NCBI GenBank assembly: GCA_907163075.1 | Contig: CAJQTY010000001.1 | Coordinates: 930,001-994,000, forward strand | Reading direction: 5' to 3' | Length of the DNA stretch: 64,000 nucleotides | Source of the DNA: an uncultured Rhodocyclaceae bacterium | GTDB taxonomy: Bacteria > Pseudomonadota > Gammaproteobacteria > Burkholderiales > Rhodocyclaceae | Part shown: positions 1 to 9,102 of the stretch, piece after piece | How the letters are laid out: each line of letters begins with the position of its first letter | Numbering within the stretch: position 1 is the first letter of the stretch | The notes under the pieces: generated by a model | Told to the model about the DNA's origin: nothing | Databases searched by the model: none | What the model saw: the letters and a program-made list of their open reading frames with translations, nothing else | Made by a program: the position numbers and the translations under genes

Positions 1-695
1 TTAATAGAGGACAAGCGTTCCTGCAAGTCACGCTCGGCCTGGATGATAATGGTTCGGGCGGCGCGTTCCGCGGTATCCGGGTCGCCGTCCTCGATCGCCC
101 GGCAGAGCTTTTCATGCATCGGCTGCGAGCGAGCCGGGCCACCCGGCGTGGCGGAAACGATTTCGAAGCTGGTATGCAGAATGACGGCCATGGCATTCTG
201 CATCTGCTGTACGAACTGGTTACGGCAGGCTTTCAGGATCGTGGTGTGGAAAAGGAGATCGGCCGCGACGTAATCGCCATCGCCGTCGATGGCGCTTTGC
301 ATGGACTCAAGCGCCGTGCGCAGGGTGCTCCGCTCTTCGTCGCTGATTCGTTCTGCGGCAAAGCGACAAGCCGCCGGTTCAACGATGCGGCGCAACTCCA
401 TCAGTTCGCCCGCCATCCCCTCGTCGAGCGTTGAGGTGCGAGCACGCCAGGCAATGATATCCGGATCGAACAGGCTCCAGTTGGACGGCTCAAGCACGAT
501 GGTCCCGGTTTTCCGGCGAACTTCCAGCATGCCTTTGGAGGCAAGCGACTTGACCACTTCGCGCACGACGATCCGGCTGACGCCAAGATGTTCGCCAAGA
601 ACCGGCTCGGCCGGCAGAACGTCACCCGGACGGTAAACGCCCGAGCAGATTTCTTCCCCCAGCTGATGCAGCGATCGGCGGTGCAAAGTTCGCAT
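1..695 (-). CDS. GntR/FadR-family transcriptional regulator, C-terminus cut by window edge
   Basis: Read on the minus strand from ATG at 695 (preceded by a GAGGAGG-type ribosome site), the frame stays open to base 1, giving about 231 residues; the stop lies outside the window. The N-terminus is a winged helix (residues about 8-70, with LGVSRIVVREVVKSLASKGM as the recognition region). The rest is a helical FCD ligand-binding domain with the expected H-containing segments (LLFHTTILKACRNQF and a later MHEKLCRAIEDGD). Members of this FadR/DgoR-like subfamily are usually repressors of sugar-acid or organic-acid catabolism, released by a small carboxylate; the ligand here is unknown. A perfect palindrome just upstream of the start suggests autoregulation. 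Family assignment is confident; the target pathway cannot be told. Confidence 0.85.
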   Translation of the reverse strand, partial: MRTLHRRSLHQLGEEICSGVYRPGDVLPAEPVLGEHLGVSRIVVREVVKSLASKGMLEVRRKTGTIVLEPSNWSLFDPDIIAWRARTSTLDEGMAGELMELRRIVEPAACRFAAERISDEERSTLRTALESMQSAIDGDGDYVAADLLFHTTILKACRNQFVQQMQNAMAVILHTSFEIVSATPGGPARSQPMHEKLCRAIEDGDPDTAERAARTIIIQAERDLQERLSSI

Positions 696-710
696 GACCT
701 CCTCTTCAAT

Positions 711-738
711 TTGTTACATCATACGTATGATGTAACAA
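711..738. promoter_or_regulatory. Perfect 28-bp palindrome, likely GntR operator
   Basis: The two 14-bp arms (TTGTTACATCATAC and its exact reverse complement) meet with no spacer, 15 bp upstream of the GntR start codon. GntR-family dimers bind palindromes of this kind in their own promoters, so autoregulation is likely. The palindrome is seen directly; the binding is inference. Confidence 0.65.
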
Positions 739-839
739 AAGTCAAGCGCCACTTGCCCGATCGAGCGATCAGGCCGCGATCCAGCCGTCGATGGCGAAAC
801 GGCAGGCAGGGGACCGGCTCGGCTGAAATTCTCGCCGTT

Positions 840-1751
840 TCAACCAAGCTTTTTCAGGTAACTCGGAGCGAACTCGAGAACGAAGTCCCAGAACGCGCCG
901 AGCGCCGGGGTCAGACGCTTGCTCTTGTGGCGCACCAGAAACCATCGGCGTATCACCGGCGTTCCTTCTACCTTGAGGACGACGAGGCGGCCGGCGCTGA
1001 GTTCGAGGCCGAGCGTGTGTTGCGAGATAAAGCTGATGCCCAGCCCGGCGACGACCGCCTGCTTGATCGCTTCGTTGCTGCCCATTTCCATTCCGATGCG
1101 CGGCTTGAGCGCATGCTCGTGGAAAAACTCCTCCATCGCCGAGCGTGTTCCCGAGCCCGACTCGCGAACGATCATGGTTTCGGCGACCAGTTCCTGGACC
1201 GGAAAACGGCTTCGCCTGGCGAGGGGATGATCGGCGCCGGCGACAATGACCAGCGGATGCGGCGCAAAACCAACCGCCTCCGCCTCCAGATCGGCCGGCG
1301 GCCGCCCCATGATCGCCAGGTCGACCTCGTTGGAAATGAGCAGGCGACTGACTTCCTCCCGGTTGTCCACCAGCAGGCGAACGCGAACGTCAGGCTGCGC
1401 CTTGCGAAATTCGGCGAGCAATGCAGGAGCGAAATATTCGGCGGTACTGGTCACGGCGATCGCCACCCGCCCGCCCTTGAGACCCTTCAGCGCCATCAGC
1501 GACTCGTCCGCGTCCTTCAGCGATTGAAGGATCTGCCGCGCGTGATCGAGCAGTATTTCGCCGGCTTCGGTGAGAAACACGCGCTTGCCGATCCGATCGA
1601 AAAGCAAGGCCCCGAACACCTCTTCCAGTTGTTTGATCTGGAGGGAAATGGCGGCATGTGTCAGATGCAGTTTTTCGGCCGCGCGGGCGAAAGAAAGGTG
1701 GGTCGCCGCCACGGAAAAAATTTGGAGTTGGCGGATGGTTGCGTTTCTCAT
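840..1751 (-). CDS. cbbR: CbbR, LysR-type regulator of Calvin-cycle genes
   Basis: This 303-residue LysR-type regulator has an N-terminal winged helix (residues 5-62; SFARAAEKLHLTHAAISLQI) and a two-lobed substrate-binding domain (about 90-295). The N-terminal sequence and the position directly divergent from cbbF and cbbP fit CbbR, which activates CO2-fixation genes in response to metabolites such as NADPH or phosphorylated intermediates. The start codon at 1751 leaves a 117-bp shared control region with cbbF that contains a LysR-type dyad. Length is normal for the family. The CbbR name rests on context plus similarity that I recognise. Confidence 0.88.
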   Translation of the reverse strand: MRNATIRQLQIFSVAATHLSFARAAEKLHLTHAAISLQIKQLEEVFGALLFDRIGKRVFLTEAGEILLDHARQILQSLKDADESLMALKGLKGGRVAIAVTSTAEYFAPALLAEFRKAQPDVRVRLLVDNREEVSRLLISNEVDLAIMGRPPADLEAEAVGFAPHPLVIVAGADHPLARRSRFPVQELVAETMIVRESGSGTRSAMEEFFHEHALKPRIGMEMGSNEAIKQAVVAGLGISFISQHTLGLELSAGRLVVLKVEGTPVIRRWFLVRHKSKRLTPALGAFWDFVLEFAPSYLKKLG

Positions 1752-1754
1752 TGG

Positions 1755-1768
1755 TTAGTCTTTGCTAA
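1755..1768. promoter_or_regulatory. LysR-type binding dyad between cbbR and cbbF
   Basis: TTAG-N6-CTAA forms an interrupted dyad containing a T-N11-A core, the classical LysR-family recognition pattern, and lies immediately upstream of the cbbR start. Being seven or fewer bases from the cbbR start, it would suit autorepression and, through the divergent region, activation of cbbF. Binding is inferred. Confidence 0.45.
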
Positions 1769-1868
1769 TCAAAACACAAAAAACGTTTAACTGGTGTTTC
1801 TCTATCACGCCACTAGAATCGACCGGATCAGGATAATTGCACGATTTTTTATTTTTCAGGGAATCGCC

Positions 1869-2945
1869 ATGCTCTTCGGACGGACGAACGCTAACATGTT
1901 TCTGGTTGAGGAACAGCGCCGCAATCCAGCGCTGTCCGGTGATTTTTCAATGCTTTTCGGCGATATCGTACGCTCTTGCAAAGCCATCGCGCAGGTGGTT
2001 TCGCACGGTGCGCTAGCGCGCCTGCCCAGCGAACTGGCAAGCCAGAATCCGGACGGCGGATCGCAAAGGACGCTCGACCTGCTATCGAACGAGGCCTTTC
2101 TCCAGCACTGCGGCTGGGGCGGCCATCTGGCGGCGATGTCGTCGGGCGAGATGGACGACATCTGTCCGCTCCCGGCCGACGGTCAGCGCGGCAACTACCT
2201 GCTGGTGTTCGAACCGCTCGACGGGGCGTCGAATATCGATGTGAACCTCACCGTCGGCAGCATCTTTTCGGTATTGCGCTGCCCGGAAGACTGCCGCGAC
2301 CCGACCGCCGCCGACTTCTTGCAGCCCGGAACATCCCAGCTCGCCGCCGGCTATGCTCTTTACGGCCCGTCGACGATGCTGGTGCTCACCGTCGGCAACG
2401 GCACGCACGGCTTTACGCTGGATCGCGAAATTGGCGAATTTCTGCTGACGCACCCCAACCTGAAAATTCCGGCGGCGACGCGGAATTTCGCCATCAACAC
2501 GTCCAACGAGCGTTTCTGGGAACCGCCGATCCGGCGTTACGTCGATGAATGCCTGGCCGGGCAAACCGGGAATCGCGAAAAGGATTTCAACATGCGCTGG
2601 GTGGCTTCGATGGTCGCCGACGTGCATCGCATCCTGATGCGCGGCGGCGTTTTCATGTACCCGCGCGACACCAAGGATTTGAGCAGGCCCGGTCATCTGG
2701 AACTATTGCACCGGGCAAATCCGATGGCGATGATTGTCGAGCAGGCCGACGGTCTGGCTTCGACCGGCTACGAACGGATCGGCGATGTCATTCCCACCGA
2801 GTTGCATGGGCAGGTCCCGGTGATCCTCGGTTCGCGCGACGAAGTCGAGCGCATCGATCGCTATCATCGCGAGTATGCCAGCGGCGACGACAAGCCCTTC
2901 AGCTCGCCCCTTTTTGCCACGCGCACGCTGTTCCGCGCCGGTTGA
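1869..2945 (+). CDS. cbbF: Fructose-1,6-bisphosphatase, class I
   Basis: The 358-residue protein (start at 1869, chosen because MLFGRTNANMFLVEEQRRNP matches the usual N-terminus; the open frame upstream is not conserved) removes the 1-phosphate of fructose 1,6-bisphosphate in the Calvin cycle and gluconeogenesis. Class I hallmarks are the metal-site loop followed by SNIDVNLTVGSIFSVLRC, the FMYPRDTKD segment, and the C-terminal ANPMAMIVEQADG region. An oddity is that the normally invariant DPLDGSS metal/phosphate loop reads EPLDGAS (E115, D118, A120). It is followed after 50 bp by phosphoribulokinase in the same direction, so the two form a cbb operon controlled by the divergent CbbR. Confidence 0.9.
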   Translation: MLFGRTNANMFLVEEQRRNPALSGDFSMLFGDIVRSCKAIAQVVSHGALARLPSELASQNPDGGSQRTLDLLSNEAFLQHCGWGGHLAAMSSGEMDDICPLPADGQRGNYLLVFEPLDGASNIDVNLTVGSIFSVLRCPEDCRDPTAADFLQPGTSQLAAGYALYGPSTMLVLTVGNGTHGFTLDREIGEFLLTHPNLKIPAATRNFAINTSNERFWEPPIRRYVDECLAGQTGNREKDFNMRWVASMVADVHRILMRGGVFMYPRDTKDLSRPGHLELLHRANPMAMIVEQADGLASTGYERIGDVIPTELHGQVPVILGSRDEVERIDRYHREYASGDDKPFSSPLFATRTLFRAG

Positions 2946-2995
2946 TCGGAATAACACGTCAGTCAGCAGGTCTTTAAAAATAAGGGAGATGCCAC

Positions 2996-3871
2996 ATGTC
3001 GATAAAACACCCCATCATTGCCATCACCGGATCGTCAGGTGCCGGCACGACGTCGGTCACGCGATTTTTCCAGCACATTTTCCGGCGCGAGAAAATCAAT
3101 GCCGAGATTATCGAGGGCGACAGTTTCCACCGTTATGACCGCGCCGCGATGAAAGCCAAGATGATTGAACGGACTGCCGCTGGCGACAATCATTTCAGCC
3201 ACTTCGGCCCGGAGGCCAACCTGCTCGCCGATCTCGAAGACCTTTTCCGCGAATACGGGGAGTCCGGCCGCGGCAAGCGCCGTTACTATATCCACGATCA
3301 GGACGAAGCCAAGCGCTACGGCGCTGAACCGGGAACCTTCACCGAATGGCAGGACTTGCCGGAAAGCACCGATCTGCTGTTCTACGAGGGTCTGCACGGC
3401 GCCATCAAGACCAACAAGGTCGATGTTGCCAGCCATGTCGACCTGCGCATCGGCGTCGTGCCGATCATCAACCTCGAATGGATACAGAAGATTCATCGCG
3501 ACAAGGCGCAGCGCGGCTACTCGACCGAAGCGGTGATGGATACCATCCTGCGCCGCATGCCGGACTACATCAATTACATCTGCCCGCAGTTCACGCAAAC
3601 GCACGTCAATTTCCAGCGCGTGCCGACGGTCGATACGTCAAATCCGCTGATCGCCAATGACATCCCGACGCTCGATGAAAGTTTCGTGGTCATCCGTTTT
3701 GCTAATCCGCACGGCATCGACTTTGCCTACCTGCTGAGCATGATTCACGATTCGTTCATGTCGCGGCCGAACATCATCGTCTGCCCGGGCGGCAAGATGG
3801 GGCTCGCCATGCAGATCATCTTCTCGCCGCTGATCATGCAATTGATGGACAAGAAGCGCCGTTCGCGCTGA
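2996..3871 (+). CDS. cbbP: Phosphoribulokinase
   Basis: This 291-residue enzyme phosphorylates ribulose 5-phosphate with ATP to give ribulose 1,5-bisphosphate, the RuBisCO substrate. The nucleotide-binding loop GSSGAGTTS is at residues 12-20, and the length matches the bacterial octameric PRK family. It begins after a GGGAG ribosome site and lies 50 bp downstream of cbbF, so co-transcription is expected. No RuBisCO gene is present in the window; the large and small subunits must be elsewhere. The reading is secure. Confidence 0.95.
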   Translation: MSIKHPIIAITGSSGAGTTSVTRFFQHIFRREKINAEIIEGDSFHRYDRAAMKAKMIERTAAGDNHFSHFGPEANLLADLEDLFREYGESGRGKRRYYIHDQDEAKRYGAEPGTFTEWQDLPESTDLLFYEGLHGAIKTNKVDVASHVDLRIGVVPIINLEWIQKIHRDKAQRGYSTEAVMDTILRRMPDYINYICPQFTQTHVNFQRVPTVDTSNPLIANDIPTLDESFVVIRFANPHGIDFAYLLSMIHDSFMSRPNIIVCPGGKMGLAMQIIFSPLIMQLMDKKRRSR

Positions 3872-3912
3872 TCGCTTCCGCGCGCGCACCCGCTCGCAAC
3901 GACCTTTCCGTC

Positions 3913-3932
3913 ATCCCGGCGCAAGCCGGGAT
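3913..3932. repeat. Dispersed palindromic repeat unit
   Basis: ATCCCGGC-GCAA-GCCGGGAT is a perfect 8-bp stem between convergent cbbP and dedA. It belongs with the similar CATTCCGGC-TTGC-GCCGGAATG at 8976-8997. These look like REP-type intergenic hairpins and could also stop transcription from both sides. Confidence 0.6.
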
Positions 3933-3989
3933 TCGGCGGGTGCTCGGCAAGGCTGGATTCCGGCCAAGGCTGGAACGACAATCAGACTT

Positions 3990-4622
3990 TTATTTTCGCT
4001 GCTGCCACCAGCCGATGACGACCGGAATCATCGAAACGACGATGATGCCGAGGATCACCGCCGTCAGGTTCTGCTGCACCCACGGCAGGTTGCCGAAAAA
4101 GTAGCCGGCCAGCGTCAGCGAAACCACCCAGCTCGCCGCGCCGATTAGATTGAAGAAGGTAAAGCGCGAATAACTCATCGCCCCGATGCCGGCAACGAAG
4201 GGCGCAAAGGTGCGAAACAGCGGCAGGAAACGCGAAATCACGAGCGTCTTGCCACCGTGCTTTTCATAGAAGGCGTGCGTCTTCTCAAGCGCCGCCTTGT
4301 TGAAGAATCGCGAGTTTTCCCACTGAAAGACTTTCGGCCCGAGCAGGCGGCCAATCTGGTAATTGAGCATGTTGCCGAGCGTCGCGGCGACGAAGAGCAC
4401 GGCGACCAGCGTGCCGATGTCCATCCCGCCGAGCGCCGCCAGCGCACCAGCGACGAAGAGCAGCGAATCACCGGGCAGGAAGGGCGTGACGACAAAACCC
4501 GTTTCACTGAAGATGATGGCGAAGAGGATGGCGTAGATCCAGGGGCCGTATTGCTGCACGAGCAAGGCGAGGTGCTTGTCGAGATGCAGAACGATGTCGA
4601 TAAAGGCGGCGAGATATTCCAT
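3990..4622 (-). CDS. DedA-family inner-membrane protein
   Basis: The 210-residue protein shows the DedA/VTT (SNARE-associated) pattern: an N-terminal re-entrant region, the conserved ETGFVVTPFLPGDSLLFVAG segment (about residues 40-60), a central FxxRFxPxxR-type motif (ISRFLPLFRTFAPFVAGIGAMSY, about 128-150), and C-terminal membrane helices. DedA proteins are multi-pass inner-membrane transporters; several are undecaprenyl-phosphate or phospholipid translocases needed for membrane potential and envelope integrity. The gene is divergent from mutL with about 60 bp between the starts. Substrate cannot be assigned from sequence. Confidence 0.92.
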   Translation of the reverse strand: MEYLAAFIDIVLHLDKHLALLVQQYGPWIYAILFAIIFSETGFVVTPFLPGDSLLFVAGALAALGGMDIGTLVAVLFVAATLGNMLNYQIGRLLGPKVFQWENSRFFNKAALEKTHAFYEKHGGKTLVISRFLPLFRTFAPFVAGIGAMSYSRFTFFNLIGAASWVVSLTLAGYFFGNLPWVQQNLTAVILGIIVVSMIPVVIGWWQQRK

Positions 4623-4683
4623 TCGTTGGGCGCTCGGGGCAAAGCCGCGATTTTACCGGAAGCTTGGCCGTTATAATCCGCTC

Positions 4684-6513
4684 ATGTCCGAAACACGAAG
4701 CCGCCCTGCGGCGATCCACCTGCTGCCCGACCTCCTGATCAGCCAGATCGCCGCTGGCGAAGTCGTCGAGCGCCCGGCTTCGGTGCTCAAGGAATTGCTC
4801 GAAAACGCCCTCGACGCGGGCAGTTCGGCCATCCAGATCCAGCTTGAGGAAGGCGGCGTCAAGCTGATGCGCGTCAGCGACGACGGTTGCGGGATCGCGC
4901 GCGATGAACTGGCGCTGGCGCTGACCCGACACGCGACGTCGAAGATCGCGTCGCTCGACGACCTGGAGCGCGTCGCCACGCTCGGTTTTCGCGGCGAGGC
5001 GCTGGCTTCGGTGGCGGCCGTCGCGCGCCTCACGCTGACCAGCCGGCAAGCCGGCGCCGACGCCGATTCCGCAAATTCCGCGCATGCCTGGCGCCTCAAC
5101 GCCGAGCCGGGCGCCCGCCCGGAACCGGCCGCCCTGCTCACCGGCAGCGTCGTCGAAATGCGCGACCTGTATTACAACACCCCGGCGCGGCGGAAGTTTC
5201 TCAAGTCCGAGGCGACCGAATTCGCGCATTGCGCCGAAGCCGTCAAGCGCATCGCGCTAGCGCACCCGGCCGTGGCCTTTACCCTCTCGCACAATGGGCG
5301 GGTCGGCCTGCACCTGGCGAAAAGCGATGCGCGCAGCCGCGCCGGCGCCATTCTCGGCGACGACTTCCTGGCCGAGTCGCGCGCCGTCGACACCGGCGCA
5401 AGCAGCCACGGCCTGCGCGTTTTCGGCTACTGCGCCCTGCCCGCTCACTCGCGCGCGCGCAGCGACGCCCAGTACTGCTACGTCAACGGCCGTTACGTGC
5501 GCGACAAGCTGCTCGGCCACGCGCTACGCGAGGCCTACCAGGACCTGCTGCACGGCAGCCGCTACCCGGTCTACTGCATCTTTCTCGAAATCGATCCGGC
5601 GACGGTTGACGTCAACGTGCACCCGGCGAAGACCGAAGTCCGTTTCCGCGATGGACGCGCCGTGCACCAGTTCGTCTTTCACGCCGTCCAGCGCACGCTG
5701 GCCAGTCCGCTTTCCGGCGCGCCAGGCGCCGCGTCGGAAGCGCAGCATGAGCCGGCGGGCGCAACGGCGGCCGCTTCGCCGCGCCCGGGCTTCGGTCACT
5801 GGGAACAACGCCAGGCATCGCTGCGCATCAACGAACCGGCGTCGGCCGCCTACTTCGCCTTTGCCGAAACCGCCCGCGCCGCGGCCGACCCGGCCATCGC
5901 CGCGCCACTGCCGGCGGCGGACGAAAACGCGCCACCGCTCGGTTTCGCGCTGGCGCAAGCGCACGGTATCTACATCCTGGCGCAGAATGCGCAAGGGCTG
6001 ATCGTCGTCGACATGCACGCAGCGCACGAACGCATCCTCTACGAAAAGCTGAAGAACGCCCTCGACAAGCGCCAGGTGGCGACGCAGGCGCTGCTGATCC
6101 CCGCCGTTTTTGCCGCCGACCCGCTGGCCGTGGCGGTTGCGGAAGAGCACGGAGAAGCGCTGCGCGAGCTTGGTTTCGACATCGCGCCGATGGGTCCGGC
6201 GCAGTTGGCCGTGCGCGGCGTTCCGTCGCTACTGCAGGCGGCCGATCCGGCGGAGCTGGCGCGCACGCTGCTCGCCGAACTGCGCGAGCACGGCGTCACG
6301 CAATTGCTGTCGGCACGGCGCAACGAACTGCTGGCCACCATGGCCTGCCACGGCGCCGTCCGTGCCCGGCGCCAGTTATCGATCGCGGAAATGAACGCGC
6401 TGCTGCGCCAGATGGAAGAGACCGAACGCGCCGACCAGTGCAATCACGGCCGGCCAACCTGGACGCAACTGTCGATGGGCGAACTCGACAGGCTGTTCCT
6501 GCGCGGCCGATGA
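4684..6513 (+). CDS. mutL: DNA mismatch repair protein MutL, endonuclease type
   Basis: At 609 residues the protein has the GHKL ATPase N-terminus ([32 protein letters not shown]), a low-complexity Ala/Pro/Glu linker (about 350-420), and the C-terminal dimerisation domain. The C-terminus carries [12 protein letters not shown] (443-454), fitting the DMHA(X)2E(X)4E metal-binding motif of MutL proteins that nick DNA, plus CNHGRP near the end. This is the form found in bacteria without MutH. The start at 4684 is used because [18 protein letters not shown] is the conserved N-terminus; the frame upstream overlaps dedA's start. The stop overlaps the miaA start by 4 bp (ATGA), so translation is likely coupled. 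Confidence 0.96.
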   Translation: MSETRSRPAAIHLLPDLLISQIAAGEVVERPASVLKELLENALDAGSSAIQIQLEEGGVKLMRVSDDGCGIARDELALALTRHATSKIASLDDLERVATLGFRGEALASVAAVARLTLTSRQAGADADSANSAHAWRLNAEPGARPEPAALLTGSVVEMRDLYYNTPARRKFLKSEATEFAHCAEAVKRIALAHPAVAFTLSHNGRVGLHLAKSDARSRAGAILGDDFLAESRAVDTGASSHGLRVFGYCALPAHSRARSDAQYCYVNGRYVRDKLLGHALREAYQDLLHGSRYPVYCIFLEIDPATVDVNVHPAKTEVRFRDGRAVHQFVFHAVQRTLASPLSGAPGAASEAQHEPAGATAAASPRPGFGHWEQRQASLRINEPASAAYFAFAETARAAADPAIAAPLPAADENAPPLGFALAQAHGIYILAQNAQGLIVVDMHAAHERILYEKLKNALDKRQVATQALLIPAVFAADPLAVAVAEEHGEALRELGFDIAPMGPAQLAVRGVPSLLQAADPAELARTLLAELREHGVTQLLSARRNELLATMACHGAVRARRQLSIAEMNALLRQMEETERADQCNHGRPTWTQLSMGELDRLFLRGR

Positions 6514-7457
6514 GCGCGCGGCCCAAAGCCATCCTGCTCATGGGGCCGACGGCCAGCGGCAAGACGGCGGTGGCGATGGAGCTGACGCGGCGTTTCCCGG
6601 TAGAACTGATCAGCGTCGACTCGGCGCAGGTCTTTCGCGACATGGATATCGGCACCGCCAAGCCGGATGCCGCCACGCTGCGCCAATTTCCACATCATCT
6701 GATTGACCTGATCAGCCCCGAAGAAGCCTACTCGGCGGCGCGTTTTCGCCATGACGCACTGGCCGCGATGGCCGACATCGGCGCGCGCGGAAAAGTGCCG
6801 CTGCTGGTCGGCGGCACCATGCTCTACTTCAAGGCGCTGCTTGCCGGACTCGCCGAATTGCCTCAAGCCTGCCCGGAAACCCGCGCCGATATTGACGCGC
6901 AGGCCAGCTTGCGGGGCTGGCCCGCGATCCATGCCGAACTGGCGCGGGTCGACCCGGCCACCGCCGCCCGCCTGCACCCGACGGATGTCCAGCGCGTCCA
7001 GCGGGCACTCGAAGTCTATCGCCTCGCCGGTCGCCCGCTGTCGGCGCTGCTCGCTGAAGGACAGGAGCAAACTCCGCCTTACGACTTTGTCTCGATCGGC
7101 CTGCTGCCGTCGGATCGCAGCGTGCTGCACGTGCGCATCGCCGAGCGCTTCAACGCCATGCTGGCAGCCGGTCTCGAAGACGAGCTGAACATGCTGCGCC
7201 GGAAATACCGGCTGTCGCCCGATCTGCCGTCGATGCGCTGCGTCGGCTACCGGCAGGTTTGGGACGCCCAGGAGGGCCGCATCCCGCGCCGCGAAATGCG
7301 TGACCGGGGAATCTACGCCACGCGCCAACTGGCCAAGCGGCAGATCACCTGGCTGGGCAATACGCTCAAGCCGGAAAAGTTCGACTGCCTGGCGCGCGAT
7401 CTTCTCGCACGGATCAGCGAACGTGTGGCCACAAGCGCTTTCACTGCCAGACAATAG
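6510..7457 (+). CDS. miaA: tRNA dimethylallyltransferase
   Basis: This 315-residue enzyme transfers a dimethylallyl group to adenosine-37 of tRNAs that read UNN codons. The P-loop GPTASGKT (12-19), the [16 protein letters not shown] substrate loop, and the C-terminal [11 protein letters not shown] segment are all present. The start at 6510 overlaps the mutL stop; mutL-miaA adjacency is common in proteobacteria. A longer open frame upstream lies inside mutL and is rejected. Confidence 0.95.
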   Translation: MSARPKAILLMGPTASGKTAVAMELTRRFPVELISVDSAQVFRDMDIGTAKPDAATLRQFPHHLIDLISPEEAYSAARFRHDALAAMADIGARGKVPLLVGGTMLYFKALLAGLAELPQACPETRADIDAQASLRGWPAIHAELARVDPATAARLHPTDVQRVQRALEVYRLAGRPLSALLAEGQEQTPPYDFVSIGLLPSDRSVLHVRIAERFNAMLAAGLEDELNMLRRKYRLSPDLPSMRCVGYRQVWDAQEGRIPRREMRDRGIYATRQLAKRQITWLGNTLKPEKFDCLARDLLARISERVATSAFTARQ

Positions 7458-7520
7458 AGGATAGAGGAACTCGGTGGCATCGGCCAGCGGCCCGGCTGCG
7501 GATCGCCTTAACGCGCACAA

Positions 7521-7716
7521 ACAAAAAAGCCCACGCTATCAGGCATGGGCTTTAGAGACTTCTCCCCCGGCACACTAGGCCAAGGTTATCGGCTATTCGC
7601 CGCTATGGTTGCTACTCAGTCATCTTTAAAGAGCAATAAGAACAAAAAGCCATAAAGTCTCCAAAAGCACGGCTGACACTGCAACTGCGAACCGGATTCA
7701 CCGCAGATCACGGCAC
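7521..7716 (-). ncRNA. Candidate structured small RNA with boxA-like element
   Basis: No gene is supported here, yet the minus strand shows an organised RNA. There is a possible -10 (TATAGT, 7723-7728) without a good -35. An 11-bp closing stem pairs 7655-7665 with 7551-7561 (one G-U). Inside are nested pairings TATGG/CCATA and TTGCT/AGCAA, a small CGGC-GAATA-GCCG hairpin, and TGCTCTTTA (7627-7635) identical to the start of the E. coli rRNA boxA. It ends in a terminator hairpin with six U residues on the minus strand. There is no minus-strand gene downstream, so a leader is unlikely. It does not match 6S, tmRNA, SRP or RNase P RNA as I know them. Confidence 0.45.
7523..7552 (-). terminator. 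Rho-independent terminator, minus strand
   Basis: AAGCCCA and TGGGCTT pair across a 12-base loop, and on the minus strand the stem is followed by TTTTTTG. The plus-strand tail is weak (TTTAGAG), so the main use is for a minus transcript, although it could also end miaA mRNA. Confidence 0.65.
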
Positions 7717-8155
7717 AATCCCACTATAGATCATGGCGCAAGAAACGCCAGAACAAATAAACATACGGCATGAAATTTCGCCCAGACAAGTTCCGGGAAA
7801 TTGCCCTGCAAGCCAATAGGCATGCACCTCTCGCGGCGTGCATGCGCACCGCGCATTGCTTGCGCGGCAGGCCGGGAAGGTGAAACCGATTTTTCCTCCG
7901 CGTTCTCTGCGGCTCCGCGACCTCTGCGTTGAAAGTGGTTTCAACCGGGGTTTTTTGGATCAAACACGTCGAGGAATACCGTGTCGATATTCTGCATGTA
8001 GACCCGGCTTTTCGTCCTGGCGGCATCGGCTCGCGCATCGACATCGGCACGAAGCGAAAGGCTACACTGTCGCTTTCCGGCTACTGCCATAACCAGCATT
8101 CATTCGCGTCGGATCGCCGGACTCACCACCGCAGCGGATTTTTTGGAGAACAGAC
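7717..8155. other. Intergenic region upstream of enoyl-CoA hydratase
   Basis: About 440 bp without a convincing gene. It holds one copy of a CTCTGCG-rich dispersed repeat and a GGAG ribosome site just before the start at 8156. Short open frames here have no recognisable content. Confidence 0.5.
7896..7938. repeat. Dispersed CTCTGCG-type repeat, copy 1
   Basis: A run of CTCCGCG/CTCTGCG/CTCCGCG/CTCTGCG units ending in CTCTGCGTTGAAAG recurs at 21986-22030 with the same ending and the same strand. Repeats of this kind occur between genes in many bacterial genomes; function is unknown. Confidence 0.6.
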
Positions 8156-8929
8156 ATGACACAGGTAGTTCTGGTTGAAACCCACGGCAAGGTCGGCCTG
8201 ATCCGCATCAACCGCCCGGAGGCGATGAATGCGCTGAACAACGATGTGGTCGACGGCATCGGTGCCGCCATCAATACCTTCGAAGCCGACGAGAATATCG
8301 GCTGCATCGTCATCACCGGCAACGAGAAAGCCTTCGCCGCGGGAGCCGACATCGGCTTCATGAAGGATTTCGACTACATGCACGCCTACAAGACCGACTT
8401 CATCACCCGCAACTGGGAGCGCATCAAGACGACGCGCAAGCCGGTCATCGCGGCCGTGGCCGGCTTCGCCCTGGGTGGCGGCTGCGAGATGGCGATGATG
8501 TGCGACATGATCTTCGCCGCCGACACCGCCAAGTTCGGCCAGCCGGAAATCCGCCTCGGCACCATGCCCGGCGCCGGCGGCACCCAGCGCCTGCCGCGTG
8601 CCGTCGGCAAGGCCAAGGCCATGGACCTGTGCCTTTCCGCCCGCATGATGGATGCCGCCGAAGCCGAGAAGGCCGGCCTCGTCGCCCGCCTCTACCCGGC
8701 CGACCAGTTGCTCGACGAAACCCTGAAGGCGGCGGCAACCATCGCCGGCTTCTCGCTGCCGGTGATCATGATGATAAAGGAGTCGGTAAACCGCGCCTAC
8801 GAGTCGTCGCTGAACGAAGGCCTGCTCTTCGAACGCCGCGTCTTCCATTCCGCCTTCGCGCTAGAAGACCAGAAGGAAGGCATGGCCGCCTTCGTCGAGA
8901 AGCGCAAGGCGAGCTTCAGGAACCGCTGA
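8156..8929 (+). CDS. Enoyl-CoA hydratase (crotonase family)
   Basis: The 257-residue protein is a short-chain crotonase. The oxyanion-hole segment AFAAGADI (59-66) and GFALGGGCEMAM are present, and both catalytic glutamates of true hydratases are found: E111 in GGGCEMAM and E131 in GQPEIRLGTMPGAGG. It should hydrate trans-2-enoyl-CoA to 3-hydroxyacyl-CoA in fatty-acid beta-oxidation or butanoate/PHA metabolism. It stands alone with a GGAG site upstream, so the exact pathway is open. Confidence 0.9.
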   Translation: MTQVVLVETHGKVGLIRINRPEAMNALNNDVVDGIGAAINTFEADENIGCIVITGNEKAFAAGADIGFMKDFDYMHAYKTDFITRNWERIKTTRKPVIAAVAGFALGGGCEMAMMCDMIFAADTAKFGQPEIRLGTMPGAGGTQRLPRAVGKAKAMDLCLSARMMDAAEAEKAGLVARLYPADQLLDETLKAAATIAGFSLPVIMMIKESVNRAYESSLNEGLLFERRVFHSAFALEDQKEGMAAFVEKRKASFRNR

Positions 8930-8975
8930 GCCGTCACGACTCGGCAAAACGCGCTAAACGAATCGATAAGCACGT

Positions 8976-8997
8976 CATTCCGGCTTGCGCCGGAATG
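8976..8997. repeat. Dispersed palindromic repeat unit
   Basis: CATTCCGGC-TTGC-GCCGGAATG forms a perfect 9-bp stem just after the hydratase stop. It is a sister of the unit at 3913-3932 and may act as a terminator hairpin. Confidence 0.6.
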
Positions 8998-9102
8998 GTG
9001 AAGTTTATGCATCATCGTGTTTCAACATGGCAGCCTACTGGTGTAGTGATGCAATCTCGATGACGCCTATTTGAAAGCTACGCAGTTTGGGCATTAAAGT
9101 GC

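Noticed and set aside
588-1790. A 400-codon plus-strand frame across the cbbR gene.
   Set aside because: Antisense shadow of the LysR-type regulator; it also begins inside the GntR gene.
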